Of a stretch of 64,000 nt of DNA, positions 9,087 through 17,435 are shown piece after piece. A program made the position numbers and the translations under genes. The number at the start of each line of letters is the position of its first letter. Positions within the stretch are counted from its first letter, which is position 1. The notes below the pieces were generated by a model. That model did not search any database. It was given only the letters and a program-made list of their open reading frames with translations, and was not told the DNA's origin. The DNA comes from Phycisphaeraceae bacterium (GTDB taxonomy: Bacteria; Planctomycetota; Phycisphaerae; Phycisphaerales; Zrk34): positions 351,736 through 415,735 of the forward strand of contig JANQHD010000023.1 in assembly GCA_028282805.1 (NCBI GenBank). The letters run 5' to 3'.

Positions 9087-10694
9087 ATGGACCAAAACAC
9101 GGATCAACTGGGTAGCGCTATCGAGGCCTTCAAGGCGGTCGTGGGTCAGCCGCACGTGCTGAGCGACGACGCGTCCTTGAGTCGCTACGCGCTGAGCACC
9201 GGGCCTGCCGGTACCCGCCCCGCAGCGGTTGTTCGCCCGGAAGCCAGCGAACAGGTTCAGCGGATCGTGAGGATTGCGGGCCAGTATCGCGTCCGTCTTT
9301 ACCCTATCAGCCGTGGGTATAACTTCGGCTATGGGGATGCTTGTGCTCCAACCGACGGCCAGGTGATCGTCGATCTGGGACGGATGGACCGCATCATCGA
9401 GGTCAACCGCGAGCTGCATTATTGCGTTATCGGACCGGGGGTCAAGCAGGGCCAATTAGCCGATTATCTGGCCAAAAACGCCCCCGAGCTCGTGCTCGAC
9501 TGCACCGGGGCCGGCCGCGACGCTTCTTTGGTCGGTAATACCCTGGACAGGGGATTCGGTCACACCCCCTACGGCGACCACTTCCTGCACACCTGCGGCA
9601 TGAAGGTCGTCCTCGCCGACGGCACCGAGCTGAACACCGGCTTCGGGGCCTTCGACGGCGCACGCTCGGGGCGGGTCTACCGCTACGGCGTCGGGCCGTT
9701 CCTCGACGGCATCTTCTGCCAGAGCAACTTCGGCATCGTCACCGAGATCGGCCTGTGGCTCATGCCGCGACCCGAGGCGTTCAGCGCGTTCTTCTTCAGC
9801 GTCGACGACGAGGCGCAGCTCGAAGCCATCATCGACCGCCTCGCGCCGTTACGCCGCAGCGGCTTGCTGCGCTCTGCGATCCACATCGCCAACGACCTGC
9901 GCGTGGTCAGCTCCAAAACGCAATACCCGTGGGACCGCGCGGGCGGCGCCACGCCGCTGCCCGATGCGCTGCGCAAGCAGCTCCGCCGCGAGCACGGCGT
10001 CGGCCTGTGGATGGGCGCCGGCTCCATCGAAGGCTCGCGCGGCTTGGTCAAACAGATCAAACGCGAACTCAAACGCGCCCTAAAACCCGTGCGCATCACG
10101 TTCATGGACGAACGCCGATACGCCTTGGCGCAAAGGCTCGTGGGCCTGCTCAACCGCTTCGGTTTGGCGCGCGGGCTGACCGGTCAGCTGCGCGCCCTGC
10201 GCCCGGTGCTCGACCTCATGCAGGGCACCCCCACCGACGAACCGCTCGCCGGCGTGCGCTGGCGCTTGCGCGGAAACCTCGACGAAGCGCAGCTCGACCC
10301 CCGCCTGTGCGGCGCCGGGCTGATGTGGGCCTCGCCCGTACTGCCCATGACCGGCCACGATGCGCGGCGAGTCATGCAAACCATCGAGCCCATCTTCGCC
10401 GCGCACGGCTTCGAGTGCCCGATCACCTTCACGATGATCAACGAGCGCGCCATGATCGGTATCACCAACGTGTTCTTCGACCGGCGCGACGAAGACGAAA
10501 CCGCCCGCGCCGCCGCCTGCTACGACCAGCTCGTGCAAAGCCTGATCGACGCCGGCTACCCGCCTTACCGCACCGGGCCCGGCGGGTTCGCCAAGCTGCA
10601 CGCCCCGGCCGAGGCGTTCTGGCGCGTCGCCGGCCGCCTCAAGCACGCCCTCGACCCCGAACAGATCCTCAGCCCCGGCCGATACCTGCCTTAA
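9087..10694 (+). CDS. FAD-linked oxidase, vanillyl-alcohol-oxidase / p-cresol methylhydroxylase type
   Basis: This 535-residue protein has a PCMH-type FAD-binding domain (about 40-225). Visible features are the RPAAVVRPEASEQVQ entry strand, the PISRGYNFGYGDA loop that contacts FAD pyrophosphate, and a GAGRDASLVGNTLDRGFGHT block typical of the 4-cresol dehydrogenase group. The C-terminal substrate domain ends with a characteristic HALDPEQILSPGRY motif. Such enzymes oxidise phenolic or hydroxy-substituted carbons. It is divergent from the FeeM-like genes. FeeM-bearing gene clusters can also encode flavin oxidoreductases that act on acyl-tyrosine, so oxidation of an N-acylated aromatic amino acid is a reasonable guess, not a demonstrated one. 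Confidence 0.8.
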   Translation: MDQNTDQLGSAIEAFKAVVGQPHVLSDDASLSRYALSTGPAGTRPAAVVRPEASEQVQRIVRIAGQYRVRLYPISRGYNFGYGDACAPTDGQVIVDLGRMDRIIEVNRELHYCVIGPGVKQGQLADYLAKNAPELVLDCTGAGRDASLVGNTLDRGFGHTPYGDHFLHTCGMKVVLADGTELNTGFGAFDGARSGRVYRYGVGPFLDGIFCQSNFGIVTEIGLWLMPRPEAFSAFFFSVDDEAQLEAIIDRLAPLRRSGLLRSAIHIANDLRVVSSKTQYPWDRAGGATPLPDALRKQLRREHGVGLWMGAGSIEGSRGLVKQIKRELKRALKPVRITFMDERRYALAQRLVGLLNRFGLARGLTGQLRALRPVLDLMQGTPTDEPLAGVRWRLRGNLDEAQLDPRLCGAGLMWASPVLPMTGHDARRVMQTIEPIFAAHGFECPITFTMINERAMIGITNVFFDRRDEDETARAAACYDQLVQSLIDAGYPPYRTGPGGFAKLHAPAEAFWRVAGRLKHALDPEQILSPGRYLP

Positions 10695-11240
10695 CCGACA
10701 ACAGGGGCGGTCCTCAAGCTGAGTTAAACGCAGATTTCGGGGTTAAAAGACAACAGCGCCGTTGGCCGTATCGGACCCGTCGGCCGCCTCTTATGCAATC
10801 GAGCAAGAATCGGCCCGCGTCGAGGTGCTTTCTGCTCATGGCCTCAGCGGCGGTTCTAGGCCGCCTGAGCGGGCTTGGTGCACGTCTCCAAATGGGCAAA
10901 ATTCCCCAGATCACTCATCCACAAGTTGTGCACATCCGGCGTAATGTCATGGGGCGCTCGAATGGGCATTAATGGCGATAATACCCCCGATTTTGCGCTG
11001 ACTCGGGGTGTTTTCAAGGGATATTCGGGTCCCTTTTTTCTGTTTGGCGCCGTGGTCTTGCGCCGTGCACATTTGTGGAATTAGCCACATATTTCGCGAG
11101 GTTTTTATTGCAGGCCCTGAGTCAGCGGGGTATATTGGTATCAGCTTCGACAGTGCATGCAGGTGTCTGTGCCGTGTGTCCCATTGGGGGGATGGCTCGG
11201 TTGGGTAAAATATCTGCGGAGGTCGGAGTGGGAGTGACAG
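10695..11240. other. Long intergenic region before a sorted secreted protein
   Basis: No credible gene is visible in these 546 bases. The right half is AT-richer and holds a 6-bp stem AAGGGA/TCCCTT (11016-11035) followed by a T-run. This could be a weak terminator or a leader hairpin. The region most likely contains the promoter and a long 5' leader of the gene at 11241. Confidence 0.35.
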
Positions 11241-11987
11241 ATGATTCGTAAGTCGCAAATCCGAGCGAGCGTTTTGATCGTGGCGGTGATCGCCGCGCTC
11301 GGCTTCTCGTCGACGGTCTTTGCCGCCGGCGAAACCTACCGCTTCCACCTCCAGCAGCTCGAGCTCAACGCCAACCCGACGATCCCCATGGCCTTCATCG
11401 GCGACGTCGTCGATTACACCGGCACCATCTCCGCGGTCGGCACCTCCAACTCCACGCTCACCACCATGCTCGTGCCGGGCACGGACTTCGGCTTCGTCAG
11501 CTCCTCGACCTCCATCCCCGCCGGCTACTCGATCAACAACCTGTCGATCAGCGCCACGCTCGCCAGCGGCATCGTCCAATCCGGCGCCCTCAACTTCGAG
11601 ATCATGAACGGCTCGGGCACCGAAGCGTTCAACGCCTCGCTCCTGCTCGGCAGCGGCGACCTGAACCTCGACCTGCTCAACAGCGGTGCCAACAAGAAGA
11701 CCTACCTGCTCGACGCAGACATCACCGACATCACCTTCAGCGATCCGACGTTCCTCGGCCTGCCCGTGCCCGGTCAAGGGCCCGCCGGCCTGGTCGGCTC
11801 GCTGTTCCAGTTCCGTTTCATGGTCACCGACGGCCAGTACCCCGTCGCCGCCGAAGCGAAGGTCGACGTCACGCAGTCGCCGCCCCCGCCGCCGACCGTG
11901 CCCCTGCCGTCCGCCGCCCTCGCCGGCAGCGCGATCCTCGGGCTCATGGGCGTCGTCCACTTCCGCCGACGCAGGCGGATCGATTGA
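11241..11987 (+). CDS. Secreted protein with VPLPSAAL sorting tail
   Basis: This 248-residue exported protein has a signal peptide covering about residues 1-28 (cleavage after VFA). The mature part is Ser/Thr/Asn/Gly-rich and beta-strand-like with no cysteine or catalytic motif. A proline run leads into VPLPSAALAG (about 220), a hydrophobic helix and the basic tail RRRRR. This is the tripartite C-terminus of exosortase substrates in the VPLP variant. GGAG at 11231-11234 supports the start. The function is unknown; a surface or extracellular matrix protein is inferred from the tail. Confidence 0.75.
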   Translation: MIRKSQIRASVLIVAVIAALGFSSTVFAAGETYRFHLQQLELNANPTIPMAFIGDVVDYTGTISAVGTSNSTLTTMLVPGTDFGFVSSSTSIPAGYSINNLSISATLASGIVQSGALNFEIMNGSGTEAFNASLLLGSGDLNLDLLNSGANKKTYLLDADITDITFSDPTFLGLPVPGQGPAGLVGSLFQFRFMVTDGQYPVAAEAKVDVTQSPPPPPTVPLPSAALAGSAILGLMGVVHFRRRRRID

Positions 11988-12004
11988 AAGGTTTCAGATC
12001 AACC

Positions 12005-12033
12005 ATCGGGGTTCCGTTCCCGGCAACCCCGAT
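12005..12033 (+). terminator. Hairpin after the VPLPSAAL protein, possible terminator without T-run
   Basis: A perfect 9-bp stem ATCGGGGTT/AACCCCGAT lies 18 bases after the stop codon at 11987. No T-tract follows, so it may stabilise the mRNA end rather than terminate. Confidence 0.4.
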
Positions 12034-12045
12034 ACAAGACAACTT

Positions 12046-12093
12046 GAGAGAGAGAGTCGAGCCACCCGGGCTTGTATTTAGAGAGAGAGTCGA
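12046..12093 (+). repeat. Direct GA-rich repeat (GAGAGAGAGTCGA) x2
   Basis: GAGAGAGAGTCGA occurs twice, ending at 12060 and 12093, and so is spaced 33 bases apart. It lies just ahead of the PEP-CTERM gene, in the place of a leader or regulator site. Confidence 0.5.
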
Positions 12094-12165
12094 AGGTGAG
12101 AGGGTCAGCTAGTGTAAAGCTGGCCGGGAAACACTGAAAAGACTCGCACTGGGAGGAGTCGACAG

Positions 12166-12834
12166 ATGGAGAGTTCGCGGAAGAGATGTGTTTGTGCTAT
12201 CGCTATTGCAGCGCTTTTCGGGGCACTGACATTCAGCACACCCGCTGCCCACGCGGCGATGATCGACACCACGGTTAACTCGCCGGTCGTCATGGTCGTC
12301 GACGGTGCCGATGCGCCCAGCGCCTTTAGCGCCAACCACACCGGCAAGATCATGTTCTCGCTGCCCGCCGGCGGCTTGATGACCGTGGCGCGCGACGGCG
12401 GCACGCCCGACTTCTTCACCACCGTCGACATGCCCCTGTGGAGTTCCATCACCGGCGAGATCGTCTTCAACAACGGCGATATCGTCTCCGGCAACCTCGT
12501 GATCGGCATCGGCAACGGCGACACCGAAACCGTCACCGTGCTGCCCACCGGCAACATCATCGAAGAGACCAACGGCTTTATCATCATCGCCGACGTCACC
12601 GGCTTCTTTAACGACGCCGCGTTCAACACCGTCGACACCACCGGCTTTACCACGCCCCGGCCCGGCACGCTTACGCTCTCGGCCTTCGCGCCCGGCGCCG
12701 ACCCGCAGGACCAGGAGAACTACGGCAAGAGCTTCTCCAGCGAGCTCGACATCCAGCTCGTGCCCGAGCCCGCGTCGCTGGCGCTGCTCGCCCTCGGCGG
12801 CCTGGCGATGGGTCTCCGCCGACGCCGCGCCTGA
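12166..12834 (+). CDS. PEP-CTERM sorting-domain secreted protein
   Basis: This 222-residue protein has a signal peptide ending near residue 30 (PAAHA). The mature domain is beta-rich and acidic. The C-terminus is the canonical PEP-CTERM: VPEPASLALLALGG (from about 199) followed by RRRR. Exosortase is expected to cleave at the PEP motif and hand the protein to the surface. GGAGG lies about ten bases before the ATG. It is the only clear VPEP-type tail in the window; the other sorted proteins carry PLP(P/S)A. The function of the mature domain is unknown. Confidence 0.8.
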   Translation: MESSRKRCVCAIAIAALFGALTFSTPAAHAAMIDTTVNSPVVMVVDGADAPSAFSANHTGKIMFSLPAGGLMTVARDGGTPDFFTTVDMPLWSSITGEIVFNNGDIVSGNLVIGIGNGDTETVTVLPTGNIIEETNGFIIIADVTGFFNDAAFNTVDTTGFTTPRPGTLTLSAFAPGADPQDQENYGKSFSSELDIQLVPEPASLALLALGGLAMGLRRRRA

Positions 12835-12870
12835 CCCGCGTGCGCATCCTCCCGGACGATTCAAACCCCA

Positions 12871-12898
12871 AAACACCCGGCTCACGCCGGGTGTTTTT
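12871..12898 (+). terminator. Rho-independent terminator after the PEP-CTERM gene
   Basis: An 11-bp stem AAACACCCGGC (12871-12881) and GCCGGGTGTTT (12886-12896) is followed by TT. Confidence 0.85.
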
Positions 12899-12903
12899 CC
12901 ATA

Positions 12904-12971
12904 CGCCCGGGCCGAGACGGCCGGGCTCGCTGTCATACCGATGAGCGAGCCCGGCCGTCCACGGCCCGGGC
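12904..12971. repeat. Pair of facing REP-like palindromes upstream of the transposase
   Basis: Two 27-base palindromic units lie in opposite orientations: 12904-12930 (minus) and 12945-12971 (plus), separated by 14 bases. Each contains CCGGCC-type complementary arms and a GCGAGC end. The plus unit is identical to one on the other side of the transposase gene at 13533-13559. This is the BIME-like layout seen around RAYT genes. Confidence 0.75.
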
Positions 12972-13015
12972 CTTCGTACTGGACGAGCCGCGTTGCGGCC
13001 CGTAGCCTCTTCCGC

Positions 13016-13525
13016 ATGTCCGGGCTCACGACATGGCATATCACCTGGGGCACCTACGGCACGCGATTGCACGGCGGTGATCGGCCGACCGTCGATCGCC
13101 GTCACAACCAGCGCGGCCAGGCGTTTATCGCGTTTGACCCGCCGCGTTACGAGCGTTGTGTTCAACAAATGAAGTTTCCGCCGGTGCTGCTGGACGATGC
13201 TCAGCGTGTGCTGATCGAACGCGCGCTGCCGTCGCTGTGCGAGCGAGGCGGCTGGCTATTGCGTGAATGGGCGGCGCAGCCCGATCACGTTCACGTGCTG
13301 GCCGACGTCCGCAAAGACGTGCACGGTGAAAAGGTTCGTCGGCTGCTCAAGCGTTGGCTCACGCAAGCGCTCAACGCCCAGTGGGAGCCCGGGTCGGGAC
13401 GACCGGGCTCGCTGCCCGAGGGCGGCCGATGGTGGGCGGAACAGGGTTCCAACCGTGTGGTCGACGACGAGCATTACTTACGCAACTGCATCGACTACAT
13501 CCGCAGACAACACACCACGGTGTGA
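13016..13525 (+). CDS. REP-associated (IS200-like) tyrosine transposase
   Basis: This 169-residue protein is of the Y1-transposase/RAYT type. The N-terminal strand TWHITWGTYGTRLHGG and the histidine motif QPDHVHVL (about 85-92), which binds metal in HUH enzymes, are present. The usual catalytic tyrosine region (SFYDHV-like) reads EQGSNRVVDDEHY here, so the active tyrosine cannot be placed with confidence. Identical REP palindromes flank the gene, as expected for RAYTs, which act on REP DNA. A palindrome resembling a REP lies inside the coding region at 13385-13410 and encodes a Gly/Pro-rich loop. It is probably a domesticated single-copy gene rather than a free IS, since no terminal insertion structure is visible. 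Confidence 0.8.
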   Translation: MSGLTTWHITWGTYGTRLHGGDRPTVDRRHNQRGQAFIAFDPPRYERCVQQMKFPPVLLDDAQRVLIERALPSLCERGGWLLREWAAQPDHVHVLADVRKDVHGEKVRRLLKRWLTQALNAQWEPGSGRPGSLPEGGRWWAEQGSNRVVDDEHYLRNCIDYIRRQHTTV

Positions 13526-13532
13526 CCGCACA

Positions 13533-13559
13533 GCGAGCCCGGCCGTCCACGGCCCGGGC
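13533..13559 (+). repeat. REP-like palindrome downstream of the transposase
   Basis: This 27-base unit begins GCGAGCCCGGCC and is identical to 12945-12971, in the same orientation. It lies 8 bases after the transposase stop. Confidence 0.8.
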
Positions 13560-13597
13560 GGTGAGCGCTTCGAGGTTTGACTCGCGTCCTATGTGCG

Positions 13598-15190
13598 ATG
13601 TATCACCCGAAAACCACCGTGTTGTGCCGCGTTAAACCCGTTTTCGTTCGCGTGCTGTGCGCGGTGGTCATCGTGGCGCTCAACGGCGTGTGCGCCCATG
13701 CCGTCGATTACCACGTCGACGGCCGATCGGGCAACGATGCGCACGACGGCACCTCGCCACGGACCGCGTGGCGCACGCTCGACAAAGCCAACAAGGTCAC
13801 GCTCGAACCCGGCGACCGCCTGTTGTTGCGGGCCGGCACGCGCTACGCCGGCCAACTCGCGCCCAAGGGCGCGGGCACCGCCGAGCAGCCGATCACCGTT
13901 GGCAAGTTCGGCCCCGGCCCGCCGCCGCGTATCGACGGGCAGGGCAAAACCGACGCCACGCTCTACCTGCGCAACACCCAGCACATCACCGTCGAAGACC
14001 TCGAGATCACCAACACCGGCCCGACGCGCAAGGCCCACCGCAACGGCGTGCTCGTGCACCTCGACAACTTCGGCACGGCGAAGAACATCACGCTCCGCCG
14101 GTTGCACATCCACGACGTCAACGGCTCGTTGGTGAAACGCGCCGGCGGGGGGCGGGCGATCCTGTGGCACAACGCCGGCGACCGGGTCCGCTCGCGGTTC
14201 GACGGGCTGCTCATCGAGCGCTGCCGGATCGTGCGCTGCGGGCGCGACGGCATCAAGGGCCGCTCCGCTTACACCCACCGCGACAACTGGCACCCCAGCC
14301 TGAACGTGGTGATCCGCCACAACACGCTCGAGCAGGTGCCGGGCGACGGCATCGTGCCGATCGGCTGCGACGGGGCGCTGGTGGAACACAACGTGATGCG
14401 CGACTGCCCGCGCCTGCTGCCGGACGGCGAGGCCGCGGCGGGCATCTGGCCGTGGTCCAGCGACCACACGGTGATCCAGCACAACGAAGTGTCCGGCCAC
14501 AAGGCCCCGTGGGACGCCCAAGGCTTCGACTCCGACTGGAACTGCAACGGCACGGTCATCCAGTACAACTACTCGCACGACAACGAGGGCGGCTTCCTGC
14601 TGGTCTGCAACAAGGGCGACGTGACCATGCCGTATAGCGCCGGCAACAACGGCACGATCGTGCGGTACAACATCTCGATCAACGACGGCCTGCGCGCCGC
14701 GGGCAAGCGTGCCGGCTTCTCGCCCACGTTCCACATCACGGGCCCGGTGAAAGACACGAAGATCTACAACAACCTCATCCTCGTGCCGCGCAAGCCCGAC
14801 GCGAAGGTCGACACCAACCTCGTGGTCATGGGCAACTGGGGCGGGGCTTGGCCGAGCGACACGCTGTTCGCCAACAACCTGTTCATCACGCAGGGCAAGG
14901 CGCGGTTCACGTTCGGCAAGGACCGGCGCACGGTGTTCAGCCACAACCTGTACCACGGCGAGATCGCCGGCGCGGCAGAGCTCGACGCGCACGCGGTGCT
15001 GGCCGACCCGCGCCTGCGGTTGATGCCGTGGCGTGCGATCCCGTTTGCGGACCTTCGGAACCTGTCGCCGCGTGTCGGTTCGCCGGCCGTGGGCGCGGGC
15101 CGGCCGATCGACGCCAACGGCGGGCGCGACTTCGCGGCGCGGCCCATCGGCACGCCGCCCACGCTGGGCCCGCTCGAACCGGTCGATTAA
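13598..15190 (+). CDS. Secreted right-handed parallel beta-helix repeat protein
   Basis: About 530 residues. A signal peptide (hydrophobic core VRVLCAVVIVALNG, cleavage near AHA) precedes VDYHVDGRSGNDAHDGTSP, a common entry motif of secreted parallel beta-helix proteins in which chondroitinase-B or pectate-lyase-like coils follow. The next 350 residues show regular rungs with NxI/VxxN patterns (ITVEDLEITNT, ITLRRLHIHDVNGS, LNVVIRHNTLEQVPGDG). A polysaccharide lyase or glycan-binding role is likely, but no catalytic set is assignable. The ATG at 13598 is chosen over a TTG at 13577. No good ribosome site is visible for either. Confidence 0.72.
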   Translation: MYHPKTTVLCRVKPVFVRVLCAVVIVALNGVCAHAVDYHVDGRSGNDAHDGTSPRTAWRTLDKANKVTLEPGDRLLLRAGTRYAGQLAPKGAGTAEQPITVGKFGPGPPPRIDGQGKTDATLYLRNTQHITVEDLEITNTGPTRKAHRNGVLVHLDNFGTAKNITLRRLHIHDVNGSLVKRAGGGRAILWHNAGDRVRSRFDGLLIERCRIVRCGRDGIKGRSAYTHRDNWHPSLNVVIRHNTLEQVPGDGIVPIGCDGALVEHNVMRDCPRLLPDGEAAAGIWPWSSDHTVIQHNEVSGHKAPWDAQGFDSDWNCNGTVIQYNYSHDNEGGFLLVCNKGDVTMPYSAGNNGTIVRYNISINDGLRAAGKRAGFSPTFHITGPVKDTKIYNNLILVPRKPDAKVDTNLVVMGNWGGAWPSDTLFANNLFITQGKARFTFGKDRRTVFSHNLYHGEIAGAAELDAHAVLADPRLRLMPWRAIPFADLRNLSPRVGSPAVGAGRPIDANGGRDFAARPIGTPPTLGPLEPVD

Positions 15191-15328
15191 CGCAAAAACC
15201 CCAAACTAAATGAGCTATACGCGGTCCGGGTGGGGTGAGAAGTTGGTGTGTCGGTAAAGCGGCGCGGTGCGATGCCCGACATGAATACGGATGAGCCGTA
15301 CATGCGTAGATGGTAGAGGGTTCCGATA

Positions 15329-15865
15329 ATGGCAGATCGCGCGGAAACAATGGTGAGCGGGGGGTTCTTGTGGCGTTCCGCTTCCCGGGCGGGTGGCTTT
15401 ACGTTGATTGAACTGCTCATCGTGGTGCTGATCCTGGCGATCCTGGGCGCGATCGTGTTGCCGATTTATCAGAACCACCGCGCCGAAGCGGAGGTCGCGG
15501 CGTTGATGAGCAACCTGCGTGTGCTTCGTGAGGTCATTGAGCCGGAGCAGTCGCTGACCGGCGAATACCCCAACCCGCTCGACGCGTCGAAGTTCGTCGG
15601 CGGCTTGCCCGACCACCCGCAGAACAGCATCAGCCTGCCCACGTTCCAGTACGCCAACGCCGCCAACGTCACGCACCCGGCCTACAAGGTGCTCAAGAGC
15701 GGCGTGACCGGCGCTTATTGGTACAACACCGCCAACGGCATCGTTCGTGCACGCGTGACCGACCAAGGCACCAGCGCCGACACCCTGGCGATGTACAACA
15801 AGATCAACCAGTGCAATGAAACGGCCCTTGGCAACTACAGCGGAGGTGGCGGCGGTGGATCTTAA
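15329..15865 (+). CDS. Type IV pilin-like / type II secretion pseudopilin
   Basis: This 178-residue protein has a classic prepilin leader. It is cut after Gly23, giving mature FTLIELLIVVLILAILGAIV with Glu at position 5, and a long hydrophobic N-terminal helix. The C-terminal domain carries the sequences YKVLKSGVTGAYWYNTANG and ends in a Gly-rich tail. The H-x9-DG motif common in planctomycete DUF1559 pseudopilins is absent. It is probably a minor pilin of a type II secretion or type IV pilus system; no other machinery gene is in the window. It overlaps the next gene by 11 bases, suggesting coupled translation. Confidence 0.8.
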   Translation: MADRAETMVSGGFLWRSASRAGGFTLIELLIVVLILAILGAIVLPIYQNHRAEAEVAALMSNLRVLREVIEPEQSLTGEYPNPLDASKFVGGLPDHPQNSISLPTFQYANAANVTHPAYKVLKSGVTGAYWYNTANGIVRARVTDQGTSADTLAMYNKINQCNETALGNYSGGGGGGS

Positions 15866-16541
15866 CCATGTCGAACAAACCGGTCAGAACACGCCGCCAG
15901 CGCCCCGCCTGCTCGGCGGGTGGCTCGGCCCGTGCCTCGGCTGGCTGTGCCTCGGCCATTTCGCGCTGCAGGCGCTGATCAAGCTCGGCCAGGAACAGCC
16001 CGAGCAGATCCTCTGGATCAGCCACGTCGGCCTGCTCGTCGCCGGCCTCGGCCTGGTGCTGCGCAGCCGGCTGCTCATCGCCACCGCCCTGATCCAGCTG
16101 TTCATGCTGCACACGCTCTGGCTGATCGACGTGGCCGTCTGGCAATCGTTCGGCATCTTCCCGCTGGGCGCGGTCGTCTACCTCAACGGCGCCGACACTT
16201 GGACGTGGATCGGCACGTCGTACCACTTCTACTGCGTGCCGGCGCTGGCGATTATCGTCTGGCGATGGCGCATCCACGAACGCGCCGCGCTGCTCGTGGC
16301 CGTCACGCTCTCGTTGGCGCTGATCGTGCTCAGCCGGGCCATCGTGCCGCCCGAGGCCAACGTCAACTGGGCGTTCGGTATCGAGACCGACAAGCCGATC
16401 CACGCCCTGACGCTGCTCAACGACCTGCCGGGCAACCTGTACATGCTCGCCCTGGCCGCGTTCGCCACCTTCCTGCTGTTCATCCCCGTGTTCTGGTCGC
16501 TCAAGTACCGCGCCCTCCGACTCGGCACGCAAAAGTCGTAA
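15855..16541 (+). CDS. Polytopic membrane protein of unknown function
   Basis: About 228 residues with six or seven predicted membrane helices, among them LGWLCLGHFALQALIKL, ISHVGLLVAGLGLVL, LLIATALIQLFMLHTLWLI, ALLVAVTLSLALIVL and LYMLALAAFATFLLFIPVF. The GTG at 15855 is preferred because GGAGG lies eight bases upstream, inside the end of the pseudopilin gene. A longer start at 15816 would overlap more. No known family is recognised. Coupling to the pseudopilin hints at a link, but nothing more can be said. Confidence 0.6.
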   Translation: MDLNHVEQTGQNTPPAPRLLGGWLGPCLGWLCLGHFALQALIKLGQEQPEQILWISHVGLLVAGLGLVLRSRLLIATALIQLFMLHTLWLIDVAVWQSFGIFPLGAVVYLNGADTWTWIGTSYHFYCVPALAIIVWRWRIHERAALLVAVTLSLALIVLSRAIVPPEANVNWAFGIETDKPIHALTLLNDLPGNLYMLALAAFATFLLFIPVFWSLKYRALRLGTQKS

Positions 16542-16556
16542 CACGCCACCCGCGCT

Positions 16557-17051
16557 TCAACGCCGCCTCAGCCGCACCGCCGCGCACGCGATGACGCCCA
16601 GCGCGATCGCCACCCACCCCCACGCCACCGCCTCCAACGCCCCGATCGGCTTGTACAGCAGCGTTTCGAGCTGGTGCAGGCTCGCCAGTTCCAGCAACAC
16701 CAACGTCAAACCGCCGATGGTCAGCGCCGCCGCCAACCGGGTCGAAGCCTTCGCACGCCGGCGCACCACCACCACGACCAGCACCACGATGATCAACAAC
16801 ACGCCGGCGATCACCGCGGCCTGCCACGGCCGGCGCACGCCGTACCACGCGCCGTGGCCGAACAGGCCTGCCAGCCACGCCGTCAGCTTGTGCCGCAGGT
16901 GCAGGGCGACGTCGAGCGTCAGCGCCGTGTGCGCCACCGCCATCGCGCACCACCAGCCGCGCTCGCGCCGCTTGCTCAGCGCCAGCCAGCACGCCACCGC
17001 CGCGCCCGCGTAAGCGACCAGGCCGACGGCTTGCTCGATGTCCGCGAACAT
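16557..17051 (-). CDS. Small polytopic membrane protein of unknown function
   Basis: A 164-residue protein with four likely membrane helices: VGLVAYAGAAVACWLAL, the region near residues 75-95, LLIIVVLVVVVV and the C-terminal VAWGWVAIALGVIACAAV. The start is placed at the ATG at 17051; upstream the same frame becomes Arg-rich and shadow-like. It is convergent with the preceding membrane protein gene, 15 bases away. No family is recognised. Confidence 0.5.
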   Translation of the reverse strand: MFADIEQAVGLVAYAGAAVACWLALSKRRERGWWCAMAVAHTALTLDVALHLRHKLTAWLAGLFGHGAWYGVRRPWQAAVIAGVLLIIVVLVVVVVRRRAKASTRLAAALTIGGLTLVLLELASLHQLETLLYKPIGALEAVAWGWVAIALGVIACAAVRLRRR

Positions 17052-17072
17052 CCCAATCACCGCTGCACCACC

Positions 17073-17293
17073 TTGCGCACAATATAGCACGCGCACAAAA
17101 CGTTCGTCGCCCGGCCGAGCGCCGCGCCCAACCTCGTTTGCGACGTGTTGCACCCGGCCGCGCCCGCGCGGTGCGCACCGCTGAACAGCGCTGCGCACAC
17201 GCCCGGCGAAATATCCGCAATAGCGGACCGATCGCAACGCCCGCGATCGTCGTTTCCGGCTTGTAAACAAGGTTGTGCGCACGGTGCGCACAA
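17073..17293. promoter_or_regulatory. Cluster of TGCGCAC boxes with a perfect 21-base palindrome
   Basis: TGCGCAC or a near match occurs about six times in 220 bases (near 17074, 17091, 17172, 17192, 17276 and 17285). The last two form a perfect inverted repeat, TTGTGCGCAC-G-GTGCGCACAA (17273-17293). This stretch lies upstream of the small membrane protein gene 16557-17051. It may be an operator array. No gene is seen between 17052 and 17435. Confidence 0.4.
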
Positions 17294-17435
17294 GCGGTTT
17301 CACGCGGTCGGCCCCGTTCAGTCCGCTTTTGCGGCGCCCGGCAACGGCCCGATCCGCCAGACGATGTCTGCGCCTTCCATGCGCTGCATGGGCTCGTCGC
17401 AAACCCCACCCCGCCGTCAGCCCCGCCCACGCCGG

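Noticed and set aside
11016..11035. Terminator for the flavoprotein gene
   Set aside because: The stem is only 6 bp with an 8-base loop and lies 320 bases after the stop, so it is mentioned only as part of the leader.
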